The notes beneath the pieces are model-generated. The model did no database searches, was not told where the DNA came from, and worked only from the letters and a program-made list of their open reading frames with translations. The position numbers were made by a program, and so were the translations under genes. Below are positions 45,686 through 54,692 of a stretch of DNA of 64,000 nucleotides, in pieces; position 1 is the stretch's first letter; the number at the start of each line of letters is the position of its first letter. The DNA is from Burkholderiaceae bacterium 16 (GTDB lineage Bacteria > Pseudomonadota > Gammaproteobacteria > Burkholderiales > Burkholderiaceae), in NCBI GenBank assembly GCA_000955785.1, contig JYOD01000009.1:1-64000 (forward strand), written 5' to 3'.

Positions 45686-45775
45686 TCAGGACCAGAGGCG
45701 TTCCACCACCCAGCTCGCGGTCACGCAGATCGCGAGCCAGGCGCTCATGCATCCGGCAATAAATCGGTAAGTCAT
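45686..45775 (-). CDS. Possible small hydrophobic membrane protein (29 aa)
   Basis: The frame MTYRFIAGCMSAWLAICVTA... encodes one transmembrane helix and ends in VVERLWS. A GGAA motif lies nine bases upstream of the ATG. It lies upstream of pagL on the same strand. With only 29 residues a chance frame cannot be excluded. Function unknown. Confidence 0.35.
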   Translation of the reverse strand: MTYRFIAGCMSAWLAICVTASWVVERLWS

Positions 45776-45993
45776 GTCAATTTCCGCAACAAACGCCTGG
45801 GGACAAGCGAATACTTCCGGAATTATACATCCATCCATGAATGTATGTTGAGGGCTGACGCGGATCCGGCTAGGGCCTGACGTAATGGTCAGGGATTATG
45901 CACCTCCGGGCGGCGTAATGCTTGCGGTACCAAAGCCCTGTTGCCGCGCCGCGTCAACCCTCCTGGCCTGTGGTGCCCGGCGGCACCCGCCTC

Positions 45994-47184
45994 TCACCCC
46001 ACCGTTGCGTATTCCAGCGTCTTTGGCGTCTTCACGATGACCTCGGGGCGTTCGCCCACCACCACCGTATCGTCCAGCCGGAAGCCCCCCAATCCGTAGA
46101 CATAGATGCCGGGCTCGGCCGAGTACACCTCGCCCGGCAACAGCGCCCGCGTATTGAAGGCCATGTCTTCCGGGTACTCGTGCAGCATCAGGCCAACCGC
46201 GTGGCCGGTGCGGTGGAAGATGTACTCGCCCAGGCCCGCGCGCTCGATCACGGCCTGTGCCGCCGCGTCCATATCGCAGACGCGGCGTCCGGTCACCGCG
46301 GCCGCTACCGCGGCATCGGTGGCTTCCGCGGCGACCTCGTAGCAATGTGCCTGGCGCTCATCCGGCCGGCCGCAGAACCAGGTGCGTTCGTTCTCGACGT
46401 AGTAGCCATTCAGGCGCGGCAGGATCAGGTTGACAATGGTGTCGCCGGCCGCGATGCGCGCCCCGCACGCGGCGCCGTCGCCATGCGGCGACGCCGAGGC
46501 AGGCCCCGTCAGTGTCCAGCACTTGAGAATATCGAAGTCCTCGCCGGGGAAACGGCGCGCCGCTTCCTCCACCATCAGCGCCGACATGGCGTGGTCCAGT
46601 TCCTGCACCAGCCGGCCTGCGCGGATATTCTCGCGATAGCGGTCCTGCACCCAGTCGGTCAGCGCGCCCAGTTCACGCATCACCTGCAGTTCCTCGGCAT
46701 GCTTGACCCAGCGCATGCCGCGCATCTCGGCCAGGGCCGGGCGCAGCGTAAGCTCGGGCAGGTAGCGCTGCGCCGCCGCGAGGATCGGGTGCGCCACATC
46801 GACGGCAATGCGCGAACCGCCCAGCCCGTGCGCAGCCAGCAGCGACGCCACCACCTCGGGCAACTGCGACGCCAGCGCCAGCCGCTGCGAGACGCGCGGA
46901 TGCTCGGCGTAGTAGGTCACATCGCGCAGCCAGACCTTCTCCTTTTCCGCGCACAAGCGCATGTGGTTGGTGGACAGCTCGTTCATTACCGCGAAGGGCT
47001 CGCCGTTGCGCGGCACGAACACAAATACGGGACGCTCCCACGGCCAGACATCAAGCTGGAAATTGGTGGCGAACTGGAAGAAGTCCGGTGTGGCGAATAC
47101 CAGCGCGTCAACGCCGAGGCGGTCCATCAGCGCGTGCATCATGGACAGTCGGTAGTCGCGCACGGCGGTCGTGATCTGGGGCAT
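45994..47184 (-). CDS. M24 family (pita-bread fold) creatinase-like hydrolase
   Basis: 396 residues with an N-terminal creatinase/prolidase domain (about 1-150) and a C-terminal pita-bread domain. GHAVGLMLHEYPE and SAEPGIYV are present, but the two metal-binding Asp positions are replaced: the first Asp strand reads NLILP and the second VENERTW, close to ALERT in creatinase and ectoine hydrolase (DoeA), which work without metal. So it is more likely a C-N hydrolase of small substrates than an Xaa-Pro aminopeptidase. It is the last gene of a minus-strand set with a Bug protein. Confidence 0.75.
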   Translation of the reverse strand: MPQITTAVRDYRLSMMHALMDRLGVDALVFATPDFFQFATNFQLDVWPWERPVFVFVPRNGEPFAVMNELSTNHMRLCAEKEKVWLRDVTYYAEHPRVSQRLALASQLPEVVASLLAAHGLGGSRIAVDVAHPILAAAQRYLPELTLRPALAEMRGMRWVKHAEELQVMRELGALTDWVQDRYRENIRAGRLVQELDHAMSALMVEEAARRFPGEDFDILKCWTLTGPASASPHGDGAACGARIAAGDTIVNLILPRLNGYYVENERTWFCGRPDERQAHCYEVAAEATDAAVAAAVTGRRVCDMDAAAQAVIERAGLGEYIFHRTGHAVGLMLHEYPEDMAFNTRALLPGEVYSAEPGIYVYGLGGFRLDDTVVVGERPEVIVKTPKTLEYATVG

Positions 47185-47232
47185 GTCTTGTCTCCTTGAA
47201 AGTCGGTGCGGTAAGGCCAGGCGTGGCGCGGA

Positions 47233-48201
47233 TCAAAGGGCGATGCCGAGCTTGCGGATCAGCGGGCCCCAGGCCTGCGCGTCGCGCTGCATATAGCGCT
47301 GTACTTCGTCAGGCGGGCCCTTGATCGGCCCCAGGAACTGGTTGGCCAGCTTGTCCTTGAACGCGGGCTCGTCCATGGCCGCATTGATGTCGGCATTGAT
47401 TTTGCGCACCAGCGGCGCCGGCGTGCCGGACCTGGCGACGATGGCGTACCACCCCGGCACCGCCACGTCGTAGCCAAGCTCCTTGAATGTGGGCACATCG
47501 GGCAGCGCCGCCAAGCGCCGCTCGCCGGTCACCGCCAGCGGCACCAGCTTCTTGCCGGTGATATAGGGCTGCACGCCCGCCAGCACGTTCATCATCGCCG
47601 GGGTCTCGCCCGACATCAGGCTGGTCGATCCGCCGGCGCCGTTGAACGGCACATGCTGCAGCTTGATGCCGGCACGCTCGGCCACCAGTTCCATGGCCAG
47701 GTGCGTGGAGTTGCCGATGCCACCGGAGGCATAGCTGATGCCGCCCGGCCGCGCCTTGGCCAGCCGCACGAACTCCGCGAAGCTGGTGGCATGCATGGCC
47801 GGCGCCACCACCAGCACGAAGGGCGAGTTCGCCAGCATCGCCACACCGGCCAGATCGCGCTGCGGCACGTAGGGCAGCGAGGGATACAGGAAGGGATTGA
47901 AAGCCAGGTTGGAAACGCCAGCGAAGAACAGCGTGTAGCCATCGGCCGGCTGTTGCAGCACGTAGTTGATCGCCAGTACACCATTGGCGCCTGGCCTGTT
48001 CTCCACTACCACGCTGCGCCCCCAGCGCTTGCCAAGCGCTTCGGCCAATGCGCGCGCGAGCACATCGTTGCCGGTGCCGCCGGCCTGCGGCACCACGAGC
48101 CGCACGGGGCGCTGCGGCCACGCCTCCGCCCGGCCGGCGGCGCCATATGACATTCCCGCCACGGCTAGCGCGGCGCCCACTATCAGCGTTCGTCTCTTCA
48201 C
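47233..48201 (-). CDS. Bug-family (TctC-type) periplasmic solute-binding protein
   Basis: 322 residues with a GTG start (GGAG eight bases upstream). The signal peptide (about 1-27, GAALAVAGMSYGAAGRAEA) leads into the Bug domain: WPQRPVRLVVPQAGGTGNDVLARALAEALG, the ligand-coordinating VENRPGANG, SYASGGIGNSTHLAMEL. Bug proteins bind carboxylates, amino acids or their amides with high affinity; many have no linked transporter genes, as here. It lies between a TetR regulator and a creatinase-like hydrolase, which probably acts on the same compound. Confidence 0.88.
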   Translation of the reverse strand: MKRRTLIVGAALAVAGMSYGAAGRAEAWPQRPVRLVVPQAGGTGNDVLARALAEALGKRWGRSVVVENRPGANGVLAINYVLQQPADGYTLFFAGVSNLAFNPFLYPSLPYVPQRDLAGVAMLANSPFVLVVAPAMHATSFAEFVRLAKARPGGISYASGGIGNSTHLAMELVAERAGIKLQHVPFNGAGGSTSLMSGETPAMMNVLAGVQPYITGKKLVPLAVTGERRLAALPDVPTFKELGYDVAVPGWYAIVARSGTPAPLVRKINADINAAMDEPAFKDKLANQFLGPIKGPPDEVQRYMQRDAQAWGPLIRKLGIAL

Positions 48202-48257
48202 ATCGTTCTCCTCTCGAATCCCCTGGACGCGCCTCATGTCGGACGCGTCCGGTTTAC

Positions 48258-48273
48258 TGTACCATGTGGTACA
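48258..48273. promoter_or_regulatory. TetR-type operator upstream of the Bug gene
   Basis: TGTACCATGTGGTACA: 7-base arms TGTACCA/TGGTACA around TG. Length and symmetry are typical for a TetR/AcrR dimer. It lies 57 bases upstream of the Bug start, downstream of a TetR gene. A separate perfect palindrome CGGACGCGTCCG lies at 48240-48251. Confidence 0.65.
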
Positions 48274-48411
48274 CGAGAAAGAAAACAGGACCGGCAAAGG
48301 GCCTGCCATCGCGGCAAGAGCCGGTGAGAAAGCTTGAAATGGAAGCGGAGACGCGTTGCCGCGGCAGCGGCAACAACTGCAGCGCGGCGCCGTGATGGCG
48401 CCGCGTCGGGA

Positions 48412-49050
48412 TCAGGATTCGTGGCCGGGCTTCGCGCCCGCCGCCCTGGGCGCGTTCTGCATGCGCGCGAAATACTTCAGCGCGGCGGTGGTGCCCTTGC
48501 GATCGCCCGTGGTGACGAGATCCAGCAGCAGCCCGCGCATCGTGGCCACTTCGACACGGGCACGCAGCTTCGCCTCGCTGGTGCTCAACCCGAGTTGCTT
48601 GTGAAAGCGCTCGGTCAGCGCGCCGGTCCAGCTGCCGATCACGTCATCGAGGAAGACATGGAAGCGCTCGCGATCGCGAATGGCGCGCCCGTATATCTCG
48701 AACAGCAACTGGATGATGGGCAGATAGTTGTCCGCCGAGTAGCGCGCCCAGGCCACTTCCAGCGCCCGCGCGGGATCGGTCTCGCTGACGGCCAGGCTGG
48801 CGCGCGCATCCAGTTCGGCATGGCGGATGCGGCGCAGCACCGCTTCCCAGAACTGATCGCCGGAGCCGAAGTAGTAGATCAGCATGCGGTGGCTGGTGCC
48901 GACCGCTTCGGCGATATTGCGCAGCGACAGGTCGCCGATGCCGTGCTCCAGCACATGGCGCACGGCGGCGTCCAGCAACTGGATGGCCTGGTCGCTGGTG
49001 GCACGGCTTTCGGCAAGCGTATCGGCGGCGGGATTCTTGCGGGGCGGCAT
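48412..49050 (-). CDS. TetR/AcrR family transcriptional regulator
   Basis: 212 residues. N-terminal helix-turn-helix (about 17-65; AAVRHVLEHGIGDLSLRNIAEAVGTSHRMLIYYFGSGDQFWEAVL) and an all-helical ligand domain of no recognisable family. It probably binds the palindrome at 48258, between it and the Bug gene, and may control the catabolic set around it. Effector unknown. Confidence 0.85.
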   Translation of the reverse strand: MPPRKNPAADTLAESRATSDQAIQLLDAAVRHVLEHGIGDLSLRNIAEAVGTSHRMLIYYFGSGDQFWEAVLRRIRHAELDARASLAVSETDPARALEVAWARYSADNYLPIIQLLFEIYGRAIRDRERFHVFLDDVIGSWTGALTERFHKQLGLSTSEAKLRARVEVATMRGLLLDLVTTGDRKGTTAALKYFARMQNAPRAAGAKPGHES

Positions 49051-49151
49051 GGATGGGTGAGACGCGATCGGTTGGGCACGGGTGCGAAGACAGCGAGTGT
49101 AAGCCAGCCCGGCGCGTCATGCATCCACCGCCTGCCGCGCGTCCGGCGCGC

Positions 49152-50036
49152 TCAGCCTGCGCCCAGCAGGAAGGGCAACGTCTCCTCCAGCAGCAATGCC
49201 GGCGCTTCCTCGGCGATGTAATGCCCGCAAGGCAGGCTCTTGCCATCCACGTTGCGCGCCACCTTGCGCCACTCTTCCAGCGGCGCGAAGCAGCGGCCCA
49301 CGGCGCCCTGCTCGCCCCACAGCGCCAGCATCGCGCACTCGACCTTGCGCCCCGCGGCCAGGTCGGCACGGTCGTGATCGAGATCGACCGAGGCGCTGGC
49401 GCGGTAGTCCTCGCACAAGCCGTGCGCGGCGCCGGGCAGGCTGAGGCAGCGCAGGTACTCGGCCATGGCCGCCTGCGTGAACGGCGCCAGCCCGGCACTG
49501 CGGCTGCCCATGGTGTTGCGCAGGTAGAGCGCCGGATCGGCCTCGATCAGCGTCTCGGGAAACGGCGCGGGCCGGATCAGGAAGAACCAGTGGTAGTACG
49601 CCAGCGCGAACTGCAGGTTGGTCTGCTCGTACATCGCCAGCGTGGGCGCGATATCGAGCGTGACCAGCCGCCGCACGGCATCCGGATGGTCCAGCGCCAT
49701 GCGGTGGGCCACGCGCGCACCACGATCGTGCGCCATCACCAGGAAACGCTCGAAGCCCAGCACGCGCATCACCGCCACCTGGTCCTGCGCCATATTGCGC
49801 TTGCTGTAGTTGGCATGGTCGGGCAGCCCGGCGGGCTTGCCGCTGTCGCCGTAGCCGCGCAGGTCGGTGGCGACCACGGTGAAATGCCGGGCCAGCGTGC
49901 CGGCCACCTTGTGCCAGATCACATGCGTTTGCGGATGGCCGTGCAGCAGCAGCAAGGCCGGGCCCTGGCCGCCGACGACGGCGTTGATCTCGACTTCGCC
50001 GCAGCGGATGCGGCGCGGGGTAAAACCTTCGAACAC
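49152..50036 (-). CDS. Alpha/beta hydrolase resembling haloacetate (fluoroacetate) dehalogenase
   Basis: 294 residues with a GTG start preceded by GGAGG. The residues used by fluoroacetate dehalogenase are all in place: the nucleophile Asp and two Arg in HDRGARVAHR, WHKVAGTLARHFTVVATDLRGYG, the His-Trp pair in YYHWFF, the Tyr in LCEDYRA, and the catalytic His in CGHYIAEEAP. In that family Asp attacks the carbon bearing the halogen. So a dehalogenase of haloacetate-like acids is a fair call, though epoxide hydrolases share the fold. It follows leuD on the minus strand. Confidence 0.75.
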   Translation of the reverse strand: MFEGFTPRRIRCGEVEINAVVGGQGPALLLLHGHPQTHVIWHKVAGTLARHFTVVATDLRGYGDSGKPAGLPDHANYSKRNMAQDQVAVMRVLGFERFLVMAHDRGARVAHRMALDHPDAVRRLVTLDIAPTLAMYEQTNLQFALAYYHWFFLIRPAPFPETLIEADPALYLRNTMGSRSAGLAPFTQAAMAEYLRCLSLPGAAHGLCEDYRASASVDLDHDRADLAAGRKVECAMLALWGEQGAVGRCFAPLEEWRKVARNVDGKSLPCGHYIAEEAPALLLEETLPFLLGAG

Positions 50037-50049
50037 AATCGGTCCTCCT

Positions 50050-50709
50050 TCAGACGGACAGCCGCGCCATGGTCTTGGTGGCGACGTCCTGCAGCCAGGG
50101 CTGCGCATGGTGATGCCGCCGCGCGAACCCGGCGATCCGCGACGACTGTGCCAGCGTCGCGCCGATCATGTCCAGGCCCTGGCGGAACATGGTGCGATGG
50201 CGCTCGGCCAGCGTGAAGCCGGCGCGCACGGCGCCCGCGCTCACCGTCATGGCCGCGAGGTCGATCTCGATCCGGGCCGGCACTTCGCTCGACACCTCGG
50301 CCATCAACGCATCCACTTCGGCCTGCGGCAACATCACCAGCAGCAGGCGGTTGTTGATCGCATTCGAGTAAAAAATCTCGCCAAAGCTCGGCGCGATCAC
50401 CGCGCGGATGCCGAATTGCTGCAGACCCCACACCGCGTGCTCGCGGCTCGAACCACAGCCGAAGTTGGGTCCCGCCACCAGCACACCCGCACCCCGGTAG
50501 CGTGGCTGGTTGAGCACGAACTCCCGGCGCGGCGCGCCCTGCGCGTCGAAACGCATATCGTAGAGCAAGCCACGGTCCAGCCCGGCCTTGTCGATGATGC
50601 GCAAAAACTGCTTGGGCATGATCTGGTCGGTATCGAGATTGCCGATTGGCAGAGGCGCGCCGAGGGCGGCGATCAGATCGGAATCATGGTCAGGCATCGA
50701 ATCAGGCAT
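50050..50709 (-). CDS. leuD: LeuD-type isomerase small subunit
   Basis: 219 residues. NLDTDQIMPKQFL (residues of the swivel domain), GPNFGCGSSREHAVWGLQQFGIRAVIAPSFGEIFYSNAINNRLL are the LeuD hallmarks. Together with LeuC it makes an aconitase-like hydro-lyase. The start at 50709 overlaps the leuC stop by 8 bases and follows GGAG. Given the neighbours it may serve a catabolic route instead of leucine synthesis. Confidence 0.88.
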   Translation of the reverse strand: MPDSMPDHDSDLIAALGAPLPIGNLDTDQIMPKQFLRIIDKAGLDRGLLYDMRFDAQGAPRREFVLNQPRYRGAGVLVAGPNFGCGSSREHAVWGLQQFGIRAVIAPSFGEIFYSNAINNRLLLVMLPQAEVDALMAEVSSEVPARIEIDLAAMTVSAGAVRAGFTLAERHRTMFRQGLDMIGATLAQSSRIAGFARRHHHAQPWLQDVATKTMARLSV

Positions 50710-52120
50710 CGGTATGCTCCAGGCGGCGTACATCGGTGATGCAGCCAGTCAGCGCCGCGGCGGCGGCCATCGCGGGACTCATCAGGTGGGTGCGTCCGGC
50801 GCGCCCCTGGCGTCCCTCGAAATTGCGGTTGGTGGTGGAGGCGCAGCGCTCGCCCGGCGCGAGCACGTCGTCATTCATGGCGAGGCACATTGAGCAGCCG
50901 GGCTTGCGCCATTCGAAGCCGGCATCGAGCAGTACCCGCGCAATGCCTTCGTCCTCGGCCTGCCGGCGCACCGCGCCCGAGCCGGGCACCACCATCGCGC
51001 GCACGCCTTCGGCCACCTTGCGCCCGCGCACGATGGCGGCCACCGCGCGCAGGTCTTCGATGCGGCCGTTGGTGCACGAGCCGATAAACACGCGCTGCAC
51101 CGGCAAGCCCTCGAGCGAGGCGTCCGCCTGCAGGCCGATGTAGCCGAGCGCCTTGGCGGCGGCGCTGCGCGCCGTTTCGTCGGCGGCTTCCTCCACCAGT
51201 GGGACGCGCGCGTCGATGGGAATGGCCTGGTCGGGGCTGGTGCCCCAGCTCACATAGGGCGCGACGTTGCCGGCGTCGAAGCCAAGCTCGCTATCGAAGC
51301 GCGCATCCGCATCCGAATGCAGATCGCGCCAGCACGCCAGCGCGCGCTCGCGCATCGTTGCATCGATATCCGCTGCGCGTGCCAGCACGTAGTCGATGGC
51401 GCGCGCATCCGGTGCGATCAGCGCGCCGCGCGCGCCGGCTTCCACCGTCATATTGCAAAGCGTCATGCGCGCCTCGATGGTGAGCGCATCGATGGCACTG
51501 CCGGCAAATTCCACCACATAGCCGCGCGCGCCCTGGGCGCCGATGCGGCTGATGATGTGCAGGATCAGGTCCTTCGCGGTGGCACCGCGCGGCAGCAAAC
51601 CGCCCACGCGGATGCGCATATCCTTCGCCACGCGGTAGACCAGCGTCTGCGTGGCCAGCACATGCTCCACCTCCGACGTACCGATGCCGAAGCCGAGCGC
51701 GCCCAGCGCGCCGTAGGTGGTGGTATGGCTGTCGCCGCACAGCACCACCATGCCGGGCCGGATCATGCCGTGCTCGGGCGCGATCACGTGCTCGATGCCC
51801 TGCAGTGCGTCGTCGGTGTCGAACAGGGGTATGCCGTGCTGCACGCAGTTGCGTTTGAGATTGCGCGCCTGCAGCGCCGAGGCGGGATCTTGTATGCTGC
51901 GCGGGCTTTCCACATGGGTGGGGATGATGTGGTCCACCACCGCCATCTGCTGGCCAGGCGACGGCACGCCCCGGCCCTGCGCGGCCAGCCCGGCGAATGC
52001 CTGCGGGCTGGTGTACTCGTTCATCAGGTGCAGATCCGCGTAGAGCAGCACGTGATCGGCGTCGAGCGCGGCCACGGTATGCGAATCCACCAGCTTGCGA
52101 TAGAAGGTAAGGCCGGACAT
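50702..52120 (-). CDS. leuC: LeuC-type 3-isopropylmalate dehydratase large subunit
   Basis: 472 residues. The 4Fe-4S ligand cysteines are visible in FIGSCTNGRIEDL and GCSMCLAMN; VLCGDSHTTTYGALGALGFGIGTSEVEHVLATQTL and VVDHIIPTH are typical of LeuC. It normally isomerises 2- and 3-isopropylmalate; paralogues act on citraconate, dimethylmalate or homocitrate-like acids. leuB, leuA and asd are missing around it, and a LysR regulator is divergent, so a second, possibly catabolic, copy is likely. Confidence 0.9.
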   Translation of the reverse strand: MSGLTFYRKLVDSHTVAALDADHVLLYADLHLMNEYTSPQAFAGLAAQGRGVPSPGQQMAVVDHIIPTHVESPRSIQDPASALQARNLKRNCVQHGIPLFDTDDALQGIEHVIAPEHGMIRPGMVVLCGDSHTTTYGALGALGFGIGTSEVEHVLATQTLVYRVAKDMRIRVGGLLPRGATAKDLILHIISRIGAQGARGYVVEFAGSAIDALTIEARMTLCNMTVEAGARGALIAPDARAIDYVLARAADIDATMRERALACWRDLHSDADARFDSELGFDAGNVAPYVSWGTSPDQAIPIDARVPLVEEAADETARSAAAKALGYIGLQADASLEGLPVQRVFIGSCTNGRIEDLRAVAAIVRGRKVAEGVRAMVVPGSGAVRRQAEDEGIARVLLDAGFEWRKPGCSMCLAMNDDVLAPGERCASTTNRNFEGRQGRAGRTHLMSPAMAAAAALTGCITDVRRLEHTDA

Positions 52121-52261
52121 GGGGCTCTGCCTGCGTTGAATTGGGTTGAAGAATATCGAGAGGCCAGTTTAACCATTGAACCCATCGCTATAATTTCATC
52201 TGCAGACTTTCATTCAGTCTCCAGATTCACCAATCCCGGGCCTACCGCATCGTTCCGCATC

Positions 52262-53182
52262 GTGGACAACTTCTCCGACCTCGCCTTCTTCGTCACCCTG
52301 GTCAAGCGCGGCAGCCTGGCCGGCGCGGCCCAGCAGTCCGGCATCACGCCATCGGCGGCCAGCAAGCGGCTGACGGCACTGGAAGCGCGCCTTGGCGTGC
52401 GCCTGCTCAACCGCACCACGCGCCGCCTGAGCGTGACGCAGGAAGGCGAGGCTTACCTCGCGCAGGGCGCGCGCATCCTGGCCGAACTGGAGGAACTGGA
52501 ACAGGGACTGGGCGGCAGCCGGGTAGCGCCGCGCGGGCTACTGCGGGTCAACGCCACGCTCGGCTTCGGCCGGCGTCACGTGGCGCCGGCGGTGGGCGCC
52601 TTCCTGCTGGCCTGCCCGGAGGTGGAGGTGCAGCTTGAACTGACCGACCGGCCGCTCAACCTGGCCGAAGCCGGCTTCGATGTCGGCATCCGCGTGGGCG
52701 ACCTGCCCGATGCGCGCCTCGCCGCCAGGCCCCTTGCCCACAATCGCCGCCTGCTGTGCGCATCGCCGCGCTACCTGGCCAGCCACGGCGCGCCGGGCTC
52801 GCCGCGCGAACTGCAACAGCACCGCTGCATCGTGATCCGGGAAAGCGATGCCACCTACGGCACCTGGCAACTGCGCTCGGCGAGCCGGCAGGAGACCGTC
52901 AAGGTGCGCGGGCCGGCCAGCACCAACGACGGCGAAGTGGCGCTCGGCTGGGCCTTGCAAGGCCACGGCATCCTGATGCGCTCCGAATGGGAGGTGGCGC
53001 CGATGCTCCGGTCCGGGCGGCTGCGGCAACTGCTGCCCGACTGGGAAACGCCGCCCGCCGACGTGTTCGCGGTATTCCTCACGCGCGACCACCTCACCGC
53101 CAAGGTGCGCGCCTTCGTCGATTTCCTGGCGGAGCACTTCGCGGCGCACCGCGTGCAGGGCGCTCCTTATAGCGGGTGGTAG
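52262..53182 (+). CDS. LysR family transcriptional regulator divergent from leuCD
   Basis: 306 residues with a GTG start at 52262 (MIVDN-type N-terminus of LysR). The winged helix (about 1-60; FSDLAFFVTLVKRGSLAGAAQQSGITPSAASKRLTALEARLGVRLLNRTTRRLSVTQEG) and the substrate-binding domain with GFGRRHVAPAVGAFLLACPEVEVQLELTDRPLNLAEAGFDVGIRVG are clear. A TATAAT lies at 52189-52194. By position it probably regulates leuCD and itself. The reading frame is open further upstream, but that part is antisense to leuC. Confidence 0.85.
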   Translation: MDNFSDLAFFVTLVKRGSLAGAAQQSGITPSAASKRLTALEARLGVRLLNRTTRRLSVTQEGEAYLAQGARILAELEELEQGLGGSRVAPRGLLRVNATLGFGRRHVAPAVGAFLLACPEVEVQLELTDRPLNLAEAGFDVGIRVGDLPDARLAARPLAHNRRLLCASPRYLASHGAPGSPRELQQHRCIVIRESDATYGTWQLRSASRQETVKVRGPASTNDGEVALGWALQGHGILMRSEWEVAPMLRSGRLRQLLPDWETPPADVFAVFLTRDHLTAKVRAFVDFLAEHFAAHRVQGAPYSGW

Positions 53183-53190
53183 CCGCCAGG

Positions 53191-54546
53191 CTAGCCGCGC
53201 AGGAATGCCAGCGCCAGCCCGGCGGCCCCGCAACCGAGGATGACGGGGATCACCCCGGCCTTGAAGCGGAACAGCGCCACCGCCGCGGCCAGCCCGATCA
53301 GGGCCGAGGGCCAGTCAAAGCGCCCGTGCAGCCCGGCTGGCCACAACACGTGATAGGCGAAGAACACCGCCAGGTTGACGATCACGCCCACCACCGCCGC
53401 CGTGATGGCGGTCAGCGGCGCGGTGAACTTCAGGTTGCCGTGCGTGCTTTCCACGAACGGGCCGCCCAGCAGGATGAACAGGAAGGACGGCAGGAAGGTG
53501 AAGAAGGTCACCACCGTTGCCGCCGCCATGGCCGATGCCACCGCCGCATCGGCGCCGAGCACGGTATGCGTCCAGCCGCCGACAAAGCCGACGAAGGCCA
53601 CCACCATGATGAGCGGTCCGGGCGTGGTTTCCCCCAGCGCCAGTCCATCGATCATCTGCGGCGCGGTCAGCCAGTGGTAATGCTCGACCGCGCCCTGGTA
53701 GACGTACGGCAGCACCGCATAGGCGCCGCCGAAGGTCATCAGCGCGGCCTTGGTGAAAAACCAGCCCATTTGCGTCAGCGTGCCCTGCCAGCCGTAGCGC
53801 CATGCCAGCGCGCCGGTCGCCAGGGCCCAGATCGCCAGGAAAACCGCCAGCACCCGCGCGAAGCGCTTCCAGGTGAAAACGGCATGCGCCGGCGTGAGCG
53901 TGTGGTCGTCCAGCAACGCGGGCCCGAAGCCGGCCTTGCCCGCGCCATGCCCGCCGCCGCTGGTGAAGCGCGCCGGCGCGAACCGGCCGCCCACATGGCC
54001 GATCACGCCCGCGGCCAGCACAATGGCGGGGAACGGCAACCCGAGCGCGAAGATCGCGACGAACGAGGCCGCCGCGATCGCCCACAGCCAGCTGTTCTTC
54101 AGCGCCCGCGAGCCGATCCGCCAGGCGGCAGACACCACGATGGCCGTCACCGCCGGCTTGATGCCGTACAGCACACCCGCCACCGCCGGCACCTCGCCAA
54201 AGCGCATGTAGATCCACGACAGCAGCATCAGGATCAGCAGCGAAGGCAGCACGAACAGCCCGCCCGCGATCACCCCGCCCCAGGTGCGATGCATCAGCCA
54301 GCCGATATAGGTCGCCAGTTGCTGCGCTTCCGGGCCAGGCAGCACCATGCAGTAATTGAGCGCGTGCAGGAAGCGGCTCTCGGAGATCCAGCGGCGCCGC
54401 TCGACCAGGTCCTCATGCATGATGGCGATCTGCCCGGCGGGCCCGCCAAAGCTGATAAAGCCCAGCTTGAGCCAGTACCAGAAGGCCTGGCGCAAGGTAA
54501 TGGCGGCCGGGGCGACGGCGTCTGGCGCGGTGCTCGTTGCTTGCAT
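53191..54546 (-). CDS. chrA: Chromate transporter ChrA (long form, two CHR domains)
   Basis: 451 residues with about ten to twelve membrane segments. Each CHR half has its motif: FGGPAGQIAIMHEDLVERRRWISESRFLHALNYCMVLPGPEAQQLATYIG and FGGAYAVLPYVYQGAV...ETTPGPLIMVVAFVGFVGG. Long-chain ChrA exports chromate with the proton gradient and gives chromate resistance; some family members move sulphate. The ATG at 54546 starts MQATSTAPDA. It stands beside a metal exporter (dmeF). Confidence 0.9.
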   Translation of the reverse strand: MQATSTAPDAVAPAAITLRQAFWYWLKLGFISFGGPAGQIAIMHEDLVERRRWISESRFLHALNYCMVLPGPEAQQLATYIGWLMHRTWGGVIAGGLFVLPSLLILMLLSWIYMRFGEVPAVAGVLYGIKPAVTAIVVSAAWRIGSRALKNSWLWAIAAASFVAIFALGLPFPAIVLAAGVIGHVGGRFAPARFTSGGGHGAGKAGFGPALLDDHTLTPAHAVFTWKRFARVLAVFLAIWALATGALAWRYGWQGTLTQMGWFFTKAALMTFGGAYAVLPYVYQGAVEHYHWLTAPQMIDGLALGETTPGPLIMVVAFVGFVGGWTHTVLGADAAVASAMAAATVVTFFTFLPSFLFILLGGPFVESTHGNLKFTAPLTAITAAVVGVIVNLAVFFAYHVLWPAGLHGRFDWPSALIGLAAAVALFRFKAGVIPVILGCGAAGLALAFLRG

Positions 54547-54692
54547 GAGTGCGGTTCTTGGGATGGTTCGCCAGCGGCAGGTCGGGCGCCTAAGATAGCA
54601 GAGACTTGTGTCAGCAACCCACACCGCCGTCAGGGATGAAGCGGCTTTGCAACGCCGGGGCTGATACCCTTGCGCCACCCCCAAGGAAAGCC

